Part shown: piece by piece, positions 42,872 through 51,517 of the stretch | How the letters are laid out: every line of letters starts with the position of its first letter | Position numbering within the stretch: the first letter of the stretch is position 1 | Source: Pseudomonadota bacterium | Lineage (GTDB): Bacteria > Pseudomonadota > Gammaproteobacteria > Burkholderiales > Burkholderiaceae_C | Reading direction: 5' to 3' | NCBI GenBank assembly: GCA_020161775.1 | Contig: JAIUOW010000002.1 | Location: forward strand, 186,001-250,000 | DNA length: 64,000 bases | The notes under the pieces: model-generated | Told to the model about the DNA's origin: nothing | Seen by the model: only the letters and a program-made list of their open reading frames with translations | The model's database searches: none | Position numbers and translations under genes: made by a program

Positions 42872-44191
42872 ATGAAGCTGTTTCCCTGCGGCCACGCCAC
42901 CCACCCACAATGGCCCATGGCCGCCGGGCTGGCGCTGGCGCAGCTCAGGGCGCAGATGGCGCTGCGCGACTACGCCAGCACGCCCACGCTGGGCCTGCTG
43001 TACATCACCGACCACTACGCCGCGCAGGCCCAGGACATCCTGGAGCACCTGAGCGCCGAGCTGCCCGAAGTGACCGACTGGGCCGGCACCGTGGGCGTGG
43101 GCATCGCGGCCAGCAATGTGGAATATTTTGACGAGCCGGCGCTGGCCGTCATGCTGTGCGAGCTGCCCGCCGACCAGTACCGCGTGTTCTCGGGCGTGGC
43201 GCCCCTTTCATCCACTTTTGGCACCGGCCCCGGCATGGGCTTTGAGCCGCACACCGCGCTGATCCATGCCGACGCCCGCACGCCCGACGTGGCCGACCTG
43301 ATCGCCGAGCTGGCGCAGCGCACGGCCACCGGCTACCTGTTTGGCGGGCTGGCCTCCAGCCGCGGGCAGGCGGTGCAATTTGCCATTGGCGGCAACGGCA
43401 ACATCAAGGGCCAGGGCGCGGCCAGCGGCGTGTTCAGCGGCGGCATGTCAGGCGTGGCCTTTGGCGAGGGCGTGGCCCTGGTGTCGCGCGTGACGCAGGG
43501 CTGCCTGCCCGTGGCGCCGGTGCACGAGGTAACAGCGGCCGAGGGCAACGTCATCACCCGGCTGGACGGCGAACCGGCGCTGGACGTGCTGCTGCGCGAC
43601 CTGGCCATCACGCTGGACGAACCGCAGGCGGCCATGGCCGCGGTGCGCGCCACGCTGGTGGGCCTGACCGACCCGGCCGACCTGGCCGACCTGGGGCATG
43701 GTGACGGGGCGGGCGACATGGTCTCGCGCACCGGCAACTTCGGCGTGGACACGCTGGTGCGCCACATCATCGGGCTGGACCCGTCGCGCCGCGGCATTGC
43801 CGTGGCCCACCAGGTCAGCCCCGGCATGCGCATGGCGTTTTGCCAACGCAACGCACAGGCCGCGCGCGCCGACCTGATCCGCATCTGCGCGGAAATCCGC
43901 GAAGAGCTGGAGCCCGAGGAAATGAGCCTGCCCGTGGCGGCGGCGCTGGCCGCGCCCGAGGCGCAGGCCGCACCCAACCCGGCGCGGCGCATTGCCGGCG
44001 CGGTGTACGTGAGCTGCGCGGGGCGCGGTGGCCCGCACTTTGGCGGCCCCAGTGCCGAAATGCAGATCGTGCGCCGCGCCCTGGGCGATGTGCCGCTGGT
44101 GGGGTTCTTTGCAGGCGGTGAAATCGCCCGGCACCACCTGTACGGCTACACCGGCGTGCTGACCGTGTTCACCGGTGGCGCCGCCGCATGA
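42872..44191 (+). CDS. FIST domain sensory protein
   Basis: 439 residues: FIST_N (about 25-235) and FIST_C (about 245-430; ending GEIARHHLYGYTGVLTVF), a domain thought to bind small ligands such as amino acids. No attached kinase, cyclase or methyl-acceptor output domain is present, so it must signal through a partner. It starts 13 bases after phaM and its stop overlaps the DUF535 start (ATGA at 44188-44191). Confidence 0.88.
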   Translation: MKLFPCGHATHPQWPMAAGLALAQLRAQMALRDYASTPTLGLLYITDHYAAQAQDILEHLSAELPEVTDWAGTVGVGIAASNVEYFDEPALAVMLCELPADQYRVFSGVAPLSSTFGTGPGMGFEPHTALIHADARTPDVADLIAELAQRTATGYLFGGLASSRGQAVQFAIGGNGNIKGQGAASGVFSGGMSGVAFGEGVALVSRVTQGCLPVAPVHEVTAAEGNVITRLDGEPALDVLLRDLAITLDEPQAAMAAVRATLVGLTDPADLADLGHGDGAGDMVSRTGNFGVDTLVRHIIGLDPSRRGIAVAHQVSPGMRMAFCQRNAQAARADLIRICAEIREELEPEEMSLPVAAALAAPEAQAAPNPARRIAGAVYVSCAGRGGPHFGGPSAEMQIVRRALGDVPLVGFFAGGEIARHHLYGYTGVLTVFTGGAAA

Positions 44192-45279
44192 AGTCACCCC
44201 GCATCTGGCAAGGCATAGCCTGGGCGCTGGCCAGCACGCCCGGCGGCACCACGCGGCTGCGCCTGGCCGCGCGCATGGCGTGGGCGCTGCTGCGCTACCC
44301 GGGCGCGCTGCGCCGCTGGATGGCCGTGGTGTGGGAACTGCAGGCGCGTGGCCTGGTGCAGGATCTACCGGCCGAATTCCTGCGGGCGGTGCGGCCCTTT
44401 GTGCACCGCGGCCAGACGGTGCAGGACCGCGTGGTGCAGCTGACCGACCATGCCGACTGGCTGGAAGGCGCCTTGCAGCCCGTTGCCTTGCGCCAGCTGG
44501 CCGCGGGCCAGCCCGTGATGCTGGCCGACCTGAGCGCGCCGCGCGGCTATGAATTCATGCGGCTGCAGCTGCAGCGCGCGCCCGCCCACAGCCCCGAGGG
44601 GGAGCTGCTGCTCACGCTCACGCTGCAGCGCGCGGCCGAGGTGCATGTGACGCAGCCCGTGGACGTGGCCGCCGTGGCGTTCAGCTGCTTTCGCATGCAG
44701 GGCAAGCGCTGCCTGGCCATTGGTGGCGTGCGCGGCCAGCGCCACCCGGTGCTGCGCCTGAGCCCCAATGAGATCACCCAGGCGCTGAGCGGCTGGAAGG
44801 CCCCGGTGCTGATGCTGCGCGTGATGCAGGAGCTGGCCCAGTTCTGGGAGCTGCACCTGATCGGGCTGGACCCGGCGCACCACACGCTGTACGCCTGGCA
44901 TTACGCCGCCAGCCCGCGCCACCGCGAGATGGCGCGGCGCATTGCCGGCAGCCACGACATGCTGTGGAAGCACTTTGACGCGCAGCGCGGCCCCGGCGGC
45001 TGGATGGTGCTGCCCCCGCATTCCGACGACCGGCTGGCGGCCACCGCGCTGTCACCGGAAAAGCGGGCGCGGCAGATCCAGCGGGCCGACTACTGGATCC
45101 GCACCGGCAACGTGCTGCGCGTGGAGTTCCGCAACGTGCTGCTGCGCCCCGACCCGCGCGCCGAACTGGCGCGCCAGACCGAGAGCCAGACCATCCAGGG
45201 CATGTTCAGCGGCTATGACGAAAGCCGCCACGGCACGCCGTCAAGCGTGCTGGACTCGCTGCCCGCCAGCCAGTTTTGA
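44188..45279 (+). CDS. DUF535 (VirK/YbjX) family protein
   Basis: 363 residues. The DUF535 core (about 60-310) includes FSCFRMQGKRCLAIGGVRGQ, a LHLIGLDPAHHTLY segment and the late YDESRHGTP. VirK/YbjX proteins of enterics are linked to virulence and resistance to antimicrobial peptides, but the molecular activity is unknown. Translational coupling to the FIST gene suggests a working pair. No membrane helix. Confidence 0.75.
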   Translation: MKSPRIWQGIAWALASTPGGTTRLRLAARMAWALLRYPGALRRWMAVVWELQARGLVQDLPAEFLRAVRPFVHRGQTVQDRVVQLTDHADWLEGALQPVALRQLAAGQPVMLADLSAPRGYEFMRLQLQRAPAHSPEGELLLTLTLQRAAEVHVTQPVDVAAVAFSCFRMQGKRCLAIGGVRGQRHPVLRLSPNEITQALSGWKAPVLMLRVMQELAQFWELHLIGLDPAHHTLYAWHYAASPRHREMARRIAGSHDMLWKHFDAQRGPGGWMVLPPHSDDRLAATALSPEKRARQIQRADYWIRTGNVLRVEFRNVLLRPDPRAELARQTESQTIQGMFSGYDESRHGTPSSVLDSLPASQF

Positions 45280-45327
45280 CTGACGGTCTCTATGGAAGTA
45301 AATCTTTTAGACTCATTCGTTTGAATT

Positions 45328-45369
45328 TTCTACTTTAGAAAAGTAGAATTTCCTTCCTTAATAAGGAAG
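45328..45369. promoter_or_regulatory. Two inverted repeats in the AT-rich leader of the Fic gene
   Basis: TTCTACTTT-AGA-AAAGTAGAA (45328-45348, 9-base arms) and CTTCCTT-AAT-AAGGAAG (45353-45369, 7-base arms). The second overlaps the Shine-Dalgarno AAGGAAG five bases before ATG 45375. The gap 45280-45374 is much richer in A/T than the rest of the window. These look like operators, or a hairpin that hides the ribosome site. Confidence 0.55.
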
Positions 45370-45374
45370 ATTCG

Positions 45375-46529
45375 ATGATTTTCACGTTGAGGCACCTGCC
45401 CGAGCCATACCTTGGGGTCATCAAACGCATCGAGGAGCTTCGAACGACGCTCAAGTTCGCCACCAGCGACTCCCTGAACCGCTGGACCGGCCTTCTGGCG
45501 CGCACCACTGCGGCGCGGGTCATGATGGGAACGAACGTGATGGAGGGCGTCAACATGACGCAGGACGACGCCATTGCCGCCATTGAAGGCGAGGAGTCGT
45601 TGAGCCAGGAAGACGAGGACAAGCATGCCACCCAAGGCTACTGGCGCGCGATGACCTACATCGTCCAGCTCGCCAAGGACGCCACCTACGTTCACAACGA
45701 AGGCACGCTCAAGAGCCTGCATTACATGCTCCTGTCGCATGACCTGTCGGTGTTCCCCGGCCGTTGGCGCCCGGGCACCGTCCATGTGTCCAACACACAA
45801 ACCAACCAGGTTGTGTACGAAGGGCCTGCTGCGGAATCGGTGCCCGCACTCATGCAGGCGCTGATCGCTTACCTGAATGAAGACAGGGGGCCGCTGCTGG
45901 TGAAGGCGGCCATGGCGCACCTGAACCTCACAATGATTCACCCTTTTCGCGACGGCAATGGACGCATGGCCCGGGCCCTGCAGACGATGGTGCTTTCGCG
46001 TGAAGGTATCCTGGATCCGCAGTTCTCCAGCATCGAGGAATACATCGGCCGCCACTCGGCGGAGTATTACGCGGTGCTGGCGGAGGTCGGCCAGGGGCAG
46101 TGGAACCCCCAACACGACCCCTTGCCCTGGATCAGGTTTGCGTTGACGGCACATTACCGCCAGGCCACGGACCTGCTGCGCCGCACGCAGGACATCGCGC
46201 GGCTATGGCAGGAGCTGGAGCAACTTGTCAAGCGAATGAAGATCAACGAGCGCACGGTGAATGCGCTCGCGCCGGCCGCGCTGGGGTACAAGGTCCGCAA
46301 TCCGGGCTACCGGGTGCAGGCTGATGTGTCGGACCAGGTCGCGAAATACGACCTGAAGCAGCTCAGCGACGCCGGGCTGCTGCGGCCGGTGGGGGAGAAG
46401 CGCGGCCGCTACTATGTCGCTGGCGAAGCGGTCCGGCAGACGCGACAGGCCACCCGCAATCCCAGGGTGGAAGAGGACCCTTTCGCCGATGTTCCCCCGC
46501 AACAGCCGGAACTGCCCGGTTTTGCGTAA
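45375..46529 (+). CDS. Fic domain AMPylating protein with N-terminal inhibitory motif
   Basis: 384 residues. The catalytic motif HPFRDGNGRMAR starts at His189. An inhibitory T-x-x-x-E-G motif (Thr53, Glu57, Gly58 in TNVMEGV) lies N-terminal to the Fic core, which puts it in the self-inhibited class II. A C-terminal winged-helix segment (about 285-345) suggests DNA binding or autoregulation. It probably transfers AMP to a protein target; the target is unknown. Its AT-rich leader suggests a history of transfer. It ends convergently nine bases from dadA. Confidence 0.9.
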   Translation: MIFTLRHLPEPYLGVIKRIEELRTTLKFATSDSLNRWTGLLARTTAARVMMGTNVMEGVNMTQDDAIAAIEGEESLSQEDEDKHATQGYWRAMTYIVQLAKDATYVHNEGTLKSLHYMLLSHDLSVFPGRWRPGTVHVSNTQTNQVVYEGPAAESVPALMQALIAYLNEDRGPLLVKAAMAHLNLTMIHPFRDGNGRMARALQTMVLSREGILDPQFSSIEEYIGRHSAEYYAVLAEVGQGQWNPQHDPLPWIRFALTAHYRQATDLLRRTQDIARLWQELEQLVKRMKINERTVNALAPAALGYKVRNPGYRVQADVSDQVAKYDLKQLSDAGLLRPVGEKRGRYYVAGEAVRQTRQATRNPRVEEDPFADVPPQQPELPGFA

Positions 46530-46538
46530 ATGCGCCGT

Positions 46539-47849
46539 TCAGGCGTTGGACAGGTGTTCGCGGCGCTGCGGCAAGCGTTGCGCGCCTGCGGTAAAAGCAA
46601 AATCCACCTCCGGCGCGAGCCCGGTCACGATCCGCGCAATCGACTTGCCCGAGCCGCAGGCATGCGTCCAGCCCAGCGTGCCGTGGCCGGTGTTCAGGTA
46701 CAGGTTGGGCAGCTTGCTCTGGCCGATGATGGGCAGGTTGCTGGGCGTGGCCGGGCGCAGCCCGCTCCAGAACTGCGCCTGCGATGTGTCGCCCGCGCCG
46801 GGAAAGAGCTGCTCCACGCGCCGCACGATGGCCTCGCAGCGCACGCGGTTCAGGTCGCGGTCGTAGCCGTTCAGCTCCGCCGTGCCGGCAATGCGCAGGC
46901 GGTCGCCCTGCTCGCCCGTCAGACGCGAAAACACCAGCTTGAACTCGTCGTCGGTCAGGCTCACCTGGTGCGCCATGGCGGCGTCCTTCACCGGCATGGT
47001 CACCGAATAGCCCTTGGCCGGGTAGATGGGCAGGCGCAAGCCTAGCGGTGCGGCCAGCAGCGGGCTGAACGCGCCCATGGCCAGCACATAGGCGTCGGCC
47101 TTCAGGCGCTGGTAGCGGCCCTCGGCGTCGGTCAGCTCCACATGGTCCACCTGGCCGGCCACTTCGCGCAGGGCGGTGATGTGGTGGCCCATCAGGAACT
47201 TCACGCCTGCGGCTTCGCAGCGTTGCGCGAGGCCGCGTGCGAAGGCGTTGGCGTCGCCGGATTCGTCTTCCGCGGTGTAGGTGGCGCCCGCGAGCCGGGG
47301 GCGGATGTGGCGCAGCGCGGGTTCCAGGCGCACGGCCTCGTCGGCGCTGACCACCTGGCGTTCGCAGCCCAGGGCGCGCATCTGCGCGGCGGGTTCCAGC
47401 GCGGCGTCGAACTCCTTGGCGCTGGTATAGAAGTGCAGGATGCCCTGCGTGCGCTGGCTGTACTGCAGGCTGGCGTCGCGGCGCAGCTGCTGCAGCACGG
47501 TGCGGCTGTAGGTGCCCAGGTTCACGATCTGGCGGATGTTGTGCCGTGTGCGCGCCGGCGTGCATTCGCGCAGGAACTGCAGGCCCCACAGCCACTGGCG
47601 GGCTTCCGCGCGCAGGCGAAACAGCAGCGGTGCATCTTCCTTGCCCAGCCATTGCAACAGCTTGAGCGGCGCGCCGGGGTTGGCCCAGGGCTCGGCGTGG
47701 CTCACCGAGATCTGCCCGCCGTTGGCAAAGCTGGTCTCGGCGCCGGGCGTGGCCTGGCGGTCAATGACGGTCACGTCATGGCCGAGTTGTTGAAGGAAAT
47801 AGGCGGAAGAGACGCCGAGCAGGCCGGCGCCGAGAACGATCACTCGCAT
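46539..47849 (-). CDS. dadA: D-amino acid dehydrogenase small subunit
   Basis: FAD-dependent oxidative deamination of D-amino acids, with electrons to the respiratory chain. 436 residues. The N-terminal dinucleotide fold reads VIVLGAGLLGVSSAYFLQQLG. FANGGQISVSHAEPWANPGAP and LYLNTGHGTLGWTHACGSGK are characteristic DadA segments. Control by a tandem glycine riboswitch in its leader suggests that glycine is a physiological cue or substrate. No dadX racemase adjoins it. Confidence 0.93.
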   Translation of the reverse strand: MRVIVLGAGLLGVSSAYFLQQLGHDVTVIDRQATPGAETSFANGGQISVSHAEPWANPGAPLKLLQWLGKEDAPLLFRLRAEARQWLWGLQFLRECTPARTRHNIRQIVNLGTYSRTVLQQLRRDASLQYSQRTQGILHFYTSAKEFDAALEPAAQMRALGCERQVVSADEAVRLEPALRHIRPRLAGATYTAEDESGDANAFARGLAQRCEAAGVKFLMGHHITALREVAGQVDHVELTDAEGRYQRLKADAYVLAMGAFSPLLAAPLGLRLPIYPAKGYSVTMPVKDAAMAHQVSLTDDEFKLVFSRLTGEQGDRLRIAGTAELNGYDRDLNRVRCEAIVRRVEQLFPGAGDTSQAQFWSGLRPATPSNLPIIGQSKLPNLYLNTGHGTLGWTHACGSGKSIARIVTGLAPEVDFAFTAGAQRLPQRREHLSNA

Positions 47850-47877
47850 GATGAAAAGCCCTTGGGGTAAAGGTGTT

Positions 47878-48066
47878 GCCGCTCCCCCTGTCCTTGGTAC
47901 CTGAGAGATTCACCGCGCGGTACCTTCCGCGCGGCTTGCTCCTTCGGTGAGCCCCGTGGGGGCTGCTCTCCAGACGGCTTTTCAGTGCATGCAGTACGAC
48001 AACCTGAGCGTGTATGGGAGTTTGCGCCTTCGGTGGGGTGGCTGGTGCCGCCCGCTCTCCTGCATG
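47878..48066 (-). ncRNA. Tandem glycine riboswitch upstream of dadA
   Basis: Two aptamers read on the minus strand. Aptamer 1 spans 47988-48066, closed by CATGCAG/CTGCATG, with GGAGAGC, CACCGAAGG and CGCTCAGG. Aptamer 2 spans 47878-47978, closed by GCCG/CGGC, with GGAGAGC, CACCGAAGGAGCAAG, ATCTCTCAGG and AAGGACAGGGGGAG. These are the conserved blocks of the cooperative glycine riboswitch. The dadA ATG follows 29 bases after aptamer 2. No intrinsic terminator with a U run lies between, so it more likely acts on translation. Confidence 0.92.
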
Positions 48067-48072
48067 GGTTGC

Positions 48073-48078
48073 ATTCTA
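48073..48078 (-). promoter_or_regulatory. Probable -10 element of the riboswitch-dadA transcript
   Basis: On the minus strand TAGAAT overlaps the TAG stop codon of the XRE gene, and the first riboswitch helix begins seven bases later, exactly where transcription should start. No strong -35 is seen, so read-through from the XRE gene remains possible. Confidence 0.45.
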
Positions 48079-48807
48079 GCGCCGCAATGCCGCAAAGGCC
48101 TCGAACTCCCAGCTGCGCATGGCCAGCAGCAGCGTGTAGCCTTCCCGGTCCTTGTCGGCCAGCTTCTGGTCGGCCTGGTGCTGCTGGGCAAAGTCCTGCG
48201 CCACGCGCTGCATGCGCTCCAGAAAGCTGGGCGCCAGCGCCCGGCTGACCGAGCCATGCACCAGCAGCACGCCTTCGCCTGCGCCGTCGAACCCGCCCGA
48301 AAAATAATCCAGCAGCGCGTTTTCACGGAAGTAATTCATCACCGGCCCGTGCGGCCGCCAGCGGAAGGTCTTGGCCAGCTTCAGGCGGTAGCGGTTGAGC
48401 GGGCGCAGCTCGATGATGCCAATGCGGTCCAGCTGCGCCAGGTACTTGATGCAATCGGCGTCACTGAGTCGGTAGGCCGCGGTGATCTGCTCCAGCGTCC
48501 ATTGGCTGAGCACGCAGATGGCGCACAGCAGCAGCTTCTTGTCGGCTACCACGGCCTTTTCCTGATCGTGCGTCAGCTCGGACAGCAGCGGCTGCGCGTC
48601 GGCCACGCGGCGGGCCAGCTCGGCAAAGTCCAGCCTCAGCGCGCGGCAGATGGCGTCGATGCGCGACAGCGGCATGTCGCCTTTGGCCAGCATGCGCTTG
48701 ACGCTGCTTTCGGCCATGCCCAGTGCGCGGGCCAGGTCGGCATAGGTCATCTGGGCGGACTTGAGCTCTTTCTTGAGCGTCAGGACGAGGTCGGCGGTGG
48801 TGCTCAT
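48076..48807 (-). CDS. XRE-family helix-turn-helix regulator
   Basis: 243 residues. The N-terminal HTH (about 8-62) includes TYADLARALGMAESSVKRML. A second winged-helix-like segment (about 95-145; WTLEQITAAYRLSDADCIKYLAQLDRIG) and a C-terminal region without a recognised domain follow. ATG 48807 (MSTTADLVL) is chosen over the longer open frame because a dyad lies just upstream. It probably autoregulates and may control the divergent MFS-PlsC gene or the downstream dadA. The effector is unknown. Confidence 0.85.
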   Translation of the reverse strand: MSTTADLVLTLKKELKSAQMTYADLARALGMAESSVKRMLAKGDMPLSRIDAICRALRLDFAELARRVADAQPLLSELTHDQEKAVVADKKLLLCAICVLSQWTLEQITAAYRLSDADCIKYLAQLDRIGIIELRPLNRYRLKLAKTFRWRPHGPVMNYFRENALLDYFSGGFDGAGEGVLLVHGSVSRALAPSFLERMQRVAQDFAQQHQADQKLADKDREGYTLLLAMRSWEFEAFAALRR

Positions 48808-48816
48808 GCGGTTTGG

Positions 48817-48833
48817 GTATCGCAAGGCGATAC
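48817..48833. promoter_or_regulatory. Putative operator of the XRE regulator
   Basis: The perfect dyad GTATCGC-AAG-GCGATAC lies 9 bases upstream of the XRE start in the divergent gap 48808-48937. Its right half overlaps a GATACC hexamer at -10 spacing from the start, so binding would block XRE transcription. Confidence 0.55.
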
Positions 48834-48937
48834 TTCGGGGCTGTTGATCGCGCACTGTATCAAGTCAAGAGAGGGTCCGGGCGCAGAAGTGCCGCCACAA
48901 TCCAGCACCCAGATACCCAAGCGGAGAGAGGTTCCCC

Positions 48938-50860
48938 ATGTCGGCTGACGTTCACCCCAACCAGTTCGCCCTGCTCAAGCAGCGCCGCTTCGCGCCGTTC
49001 TTCTGGACGCAGTTCTCGGGCGCGGCCAACGACAATCTGTTCAAGTTTGCGTTCACCGTCATGGTGACTTACCAGCTGCAGATCAGCTGGCTGCCGCCGG
49101 CCATGGCAGGGCTGGTGATCGGCGCGCTGTTCATCCTGCCCTTCCTGCTGTTTTCCGCCACCAGCGGCCAGCTGGCCGACAAGTACGACAAGCGCACGCT
49201 CATCATCTTTGTGAAGCGGCTGGAGATCATCATCATGGCGCTGGCGGCCTGGGGCTTTTTCAGCGCCAACATTCCCGTCCTGCTGGGGTGTACCTTTTTG
49301 ATGGGGCTGCACTCCACGCTGTTTGGCCCCGTCAAGTTTGCCTACCTGCCGCACCACCTGAGCGAGCGCGAGCTGACCGGGGGCAACGGCATGGTGGAGA
49401 TGGGCACATTTGTGGCCATCCTGCTGGGCAACGTGGCGGGCGGCCTGATCATTGCCGTGCCCGAGATTGGCGCCCACCACGTCGGCTTTGCCTGCGTGGG
49501 CGCGGCGGTGCTGGGCCGCGTGGTGTCGCATTACATTCCCGCGTCCCCGGCCACCGACCCCAGCCTCACGATCAACTGGAACCCGTTCACCGAGACCGTG
49601 CGCAACCTGAAGCTGGCGCACCAGAACGTGGTGGTGTTCCGCTCGCTGCTGGGCATCAGCTGGATGTGGTTTTTCGGCGCGGTGTTCCTGAGCCAGTTCC
49701 CGAGCTTTGCCAAGGAAGTGCTGCATGGCAACGAGCAGGTGGCATCGCTGCTGCTGGTGGTGTTCTCGGTGGGCATCGGCGCGGGCTCCCTGCTGTGCGA
49801 GGTGATGAGCCGCCGCCATGTGGAAATCGGCCTGGTGCCGCTGGGCGCCATCGGCATGAGTGTGTTTGCGATCGACCTGTATTTCGCGTCGCGCGGGCTG
49901 GCCGCGCCGCAGGGCACGTTCACGCTGGCGCAATTCGTCGCCGTGCCAGGCCACTGGCGCGTGATGGCGGACCTGGCGCTTCTGAGCCTGTTTGCCGGCC
50001 TGTACAGCGTGCCCATGTATGCGCTGATCCAGCTGCGCGCGCAGCCCACGCACCGCGCCCGCATCATCGCGGCCAACAACATCCTGAACGCGCTGTTCAT
50101 GATCGCCAGCAGCGTGATCGCCGGTGTGCTGCTCAAGATGGGCATGACCATTCCGCAGATCTTCCTGCTGGTGGGCCTGGCCAACGCGGTGGTGGCGTTC
50201 TACATCTTCATGCTGGTGCCGGAATACCTGCTGCGCTTTGTGGCCTGGGTTGCGTCACGGCTGGTCTACCGCTTCAAGGTGCAGGGCGACGAGCACATTC
50301 CGGTGCAGGGCGCGGCCATCATCGTGTGCAACCATGTGAGCTTCGTGGATGCCGTGCTGCTGATGGCTGCCAGCCCCCGGCCCATCCATTTCGTCATGGA
50401 CCACCGCATCTTCAGGCTGCCGGTGCTGGGTGCGCTGTTCAAGCTGGCCAAGGCCATCCCCGTGGCGCCGCAAAAGGAAGACCCGGCGGTGTACGACGCC
50501 GCTTTCGAGCGCGCCGCGCAGGTGCTGCGCGACGGCGACCTGCTCGCGATCTTTCCCGAAGGCGGCATCACCAAAGACGGCCAGCTGCAGCCGTTCAAGG
50601 CCGGCCTCCTCAAGATCCTGGAGCGCGCCAGGGCGGACGGCGTGAACCCGCCTGTGATCCCAATGGCGCTGACCAACCTGTGGGGCAGTTATTTCAGCCG
50701 CGTAGAGCAAGTGAAAGGCGAGCAGGTGGCGATGGTGCGCCCGTTCCGTCGTGGGGTGTTCAGCCGGGTAGGGCTGAACGTGGGGTCGGCCGTGGCGCCT
50801 GAAAAAGTGGAGATGGAGCGTCTGAGGACGCAGGTATCGGGGCTGCTGGCCGCACGTTGA
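48938..50860 (+). CDS. MFS transporter fused to 1-acyl-glycerophosphate acyltransferase (LplT-PlsC type)
   Basis: 640 residues. The first part (about 12-430) is a 12-helix major facilitator domain like LplT. The second (about 440-638) is a PlsC acyltransferase with CNHVSFVD (NHx4D) and FPEGGIT. Such fusions flip lysophospholipid across the inner membrane and re-acylate it. Unlike E. coli Aas, no AMP-binding acyl-ACP synthetase domain is attached. GGAGAG lies upstream of ATG 48938. Divergent from the XRE regulator. Confidence 0.88.
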   Translation: MSADVHPNQFALLKQRRFAPFFWTQFSGAANDNLFKFAFTVMVTYQLQISWLPPAMAGLVIGALFILPFLLFSATSGQLADKYDKRTLIIFVKRLEIIIMALAAWGFFSANIPVLLGCTFLMGLHSTLFGPVKFAYLPHHLSERELTGGNGMVEMGTFVAILLGNVAGGLIIAVPEIGAHHVGFACVGAAVLGRVVSHYIPASPATDPSLTINWNPFTETVRNLKLAHQNVVVFRSLLGISWMWFFGAVFLSQFPSFAKEVLHGNEQVASLLLVVFSVGIGAGSLLCEVMSRRHVEIGLVPLGAIGMSVFAIDLYFASRGLAAPQGTFTLAQFVAVPGHWRVMADLALLSLFAGLYSVPMYALIQLRAQPTHRARIIAANNILNALFMIASSVIAGVLLKMGMTIPQIFLLVGLANAVVAFYIFMLVPEYLLRFVAWVASRLVYRFKVQGDEHIPVQGAAIIVCNHVSFVDAVLLMAASPRPIHFVMDHRIFRLPVLGALFKLAKAIPVAPQKEDPAVYDAAFERAAQVLRDGDLLAIFPEGGITKDGQLQPFKAGLLKILERARADGVNPPVIPMALTNLWGSYFSRVEQVKGEQVAMVRPFRRGVFSRVGLNVGSAVAPEKVEMERLRTQVSGLLAAR

Positions 50861-51022
50861 TCCGGCCGGGGAATTGGGTGCGAATGGGTGTTTGAATGGC
50901 AATTGGTATTGAAAAATAATACTGGAAGTCTTGCTTATCAAGCTAAGCGTATCCAAACGCCCCGATTCTGAATCCACCCCTCCACACTTCGTCGCATGTT
51001 CAACCACCTCCAAGAGGACAAC

Positions 51023-51490
51023 ATGCAAACCCTGATTCAACGCGACTCCAAGCCCTGGCAACTGCAGGTGTGGGCGTCTTTTGCCATTGCCGCCTTCCTG
51101 TGTGGCGTGGGGCTGGCGTACCTGCCGGGCAAGGACCTGGACCGCGCGTTCATGGTGATGGGTTATTTCTTCTGCCTGTCGGCCGCCTTTGTGCTGGCCA
51201 AGTTTGTGCGTGACACCGAAAAGGCCCGCGCCGAGCGCCGCCCGGCCGACACGCCGATGTTCAAGTTCGTGGTGTGGATCGGCTTCTTCCTGGCCATGGG
51301 CCTGACGGGCTGGGGCCTGCTGCGCATGGAGATCAATGACACCTACAAGGCTTTCCTGGGCGTGAGCTGGCTGTACCTGATCACCTGCACCTTCACGCTG
51401 GCCAAGACCCTGCGCGACCGGCACGAGGCTGACCTGATGGATGCCCGCCTGCAAGGCCGCGCCGCCCGCGCCATGGCCGAAGCCGAATAA
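51023..51490 (+). CDS. YiaAB family inner-membrane protein
   Basis: 155 residues with two copies of the two-helix YiaA/YiaB domain (about 10-65 and 75-130), four membrane helices in all. ATG 51023 has AAGAGGA upstream, better than the ATG at 50996. The function of the family is unknown. The 162-base gap 50861-51022 before it is AT-rich for this window and holds short dyads (GTATT/AATAC near 50906-50922; GCTTA/TAAGC at 50933-50949), probably the promoter of the 51023-53842 run. Confidence 0.82.
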   Translation: MQTLIQRDSKPWQLQVWASFAIAAFLCGVGLAYLPGKDLDRAFMVMGYFFCLSAAFVLAKFVRDTEKARAERRPADTPMFKFVVWIGFFLAMGLTGWGLLRMEINDTYKAFLGVSWLYLITCTFTLAKTLRDRHEADLMDARLQGRAARAMAEAE

Positions 51491-51517
51491 GCGCAACCCC
51501 GATTCACGGAGCAAACC

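Noticed and set aside
45375-46529. Fic toxin-antitoxin module with a separate antitoxin gene
   Set aside because: The inhibitory TxxxEG motif is inside the same protein and no small partner gene lies upstream in the 95-base gap.
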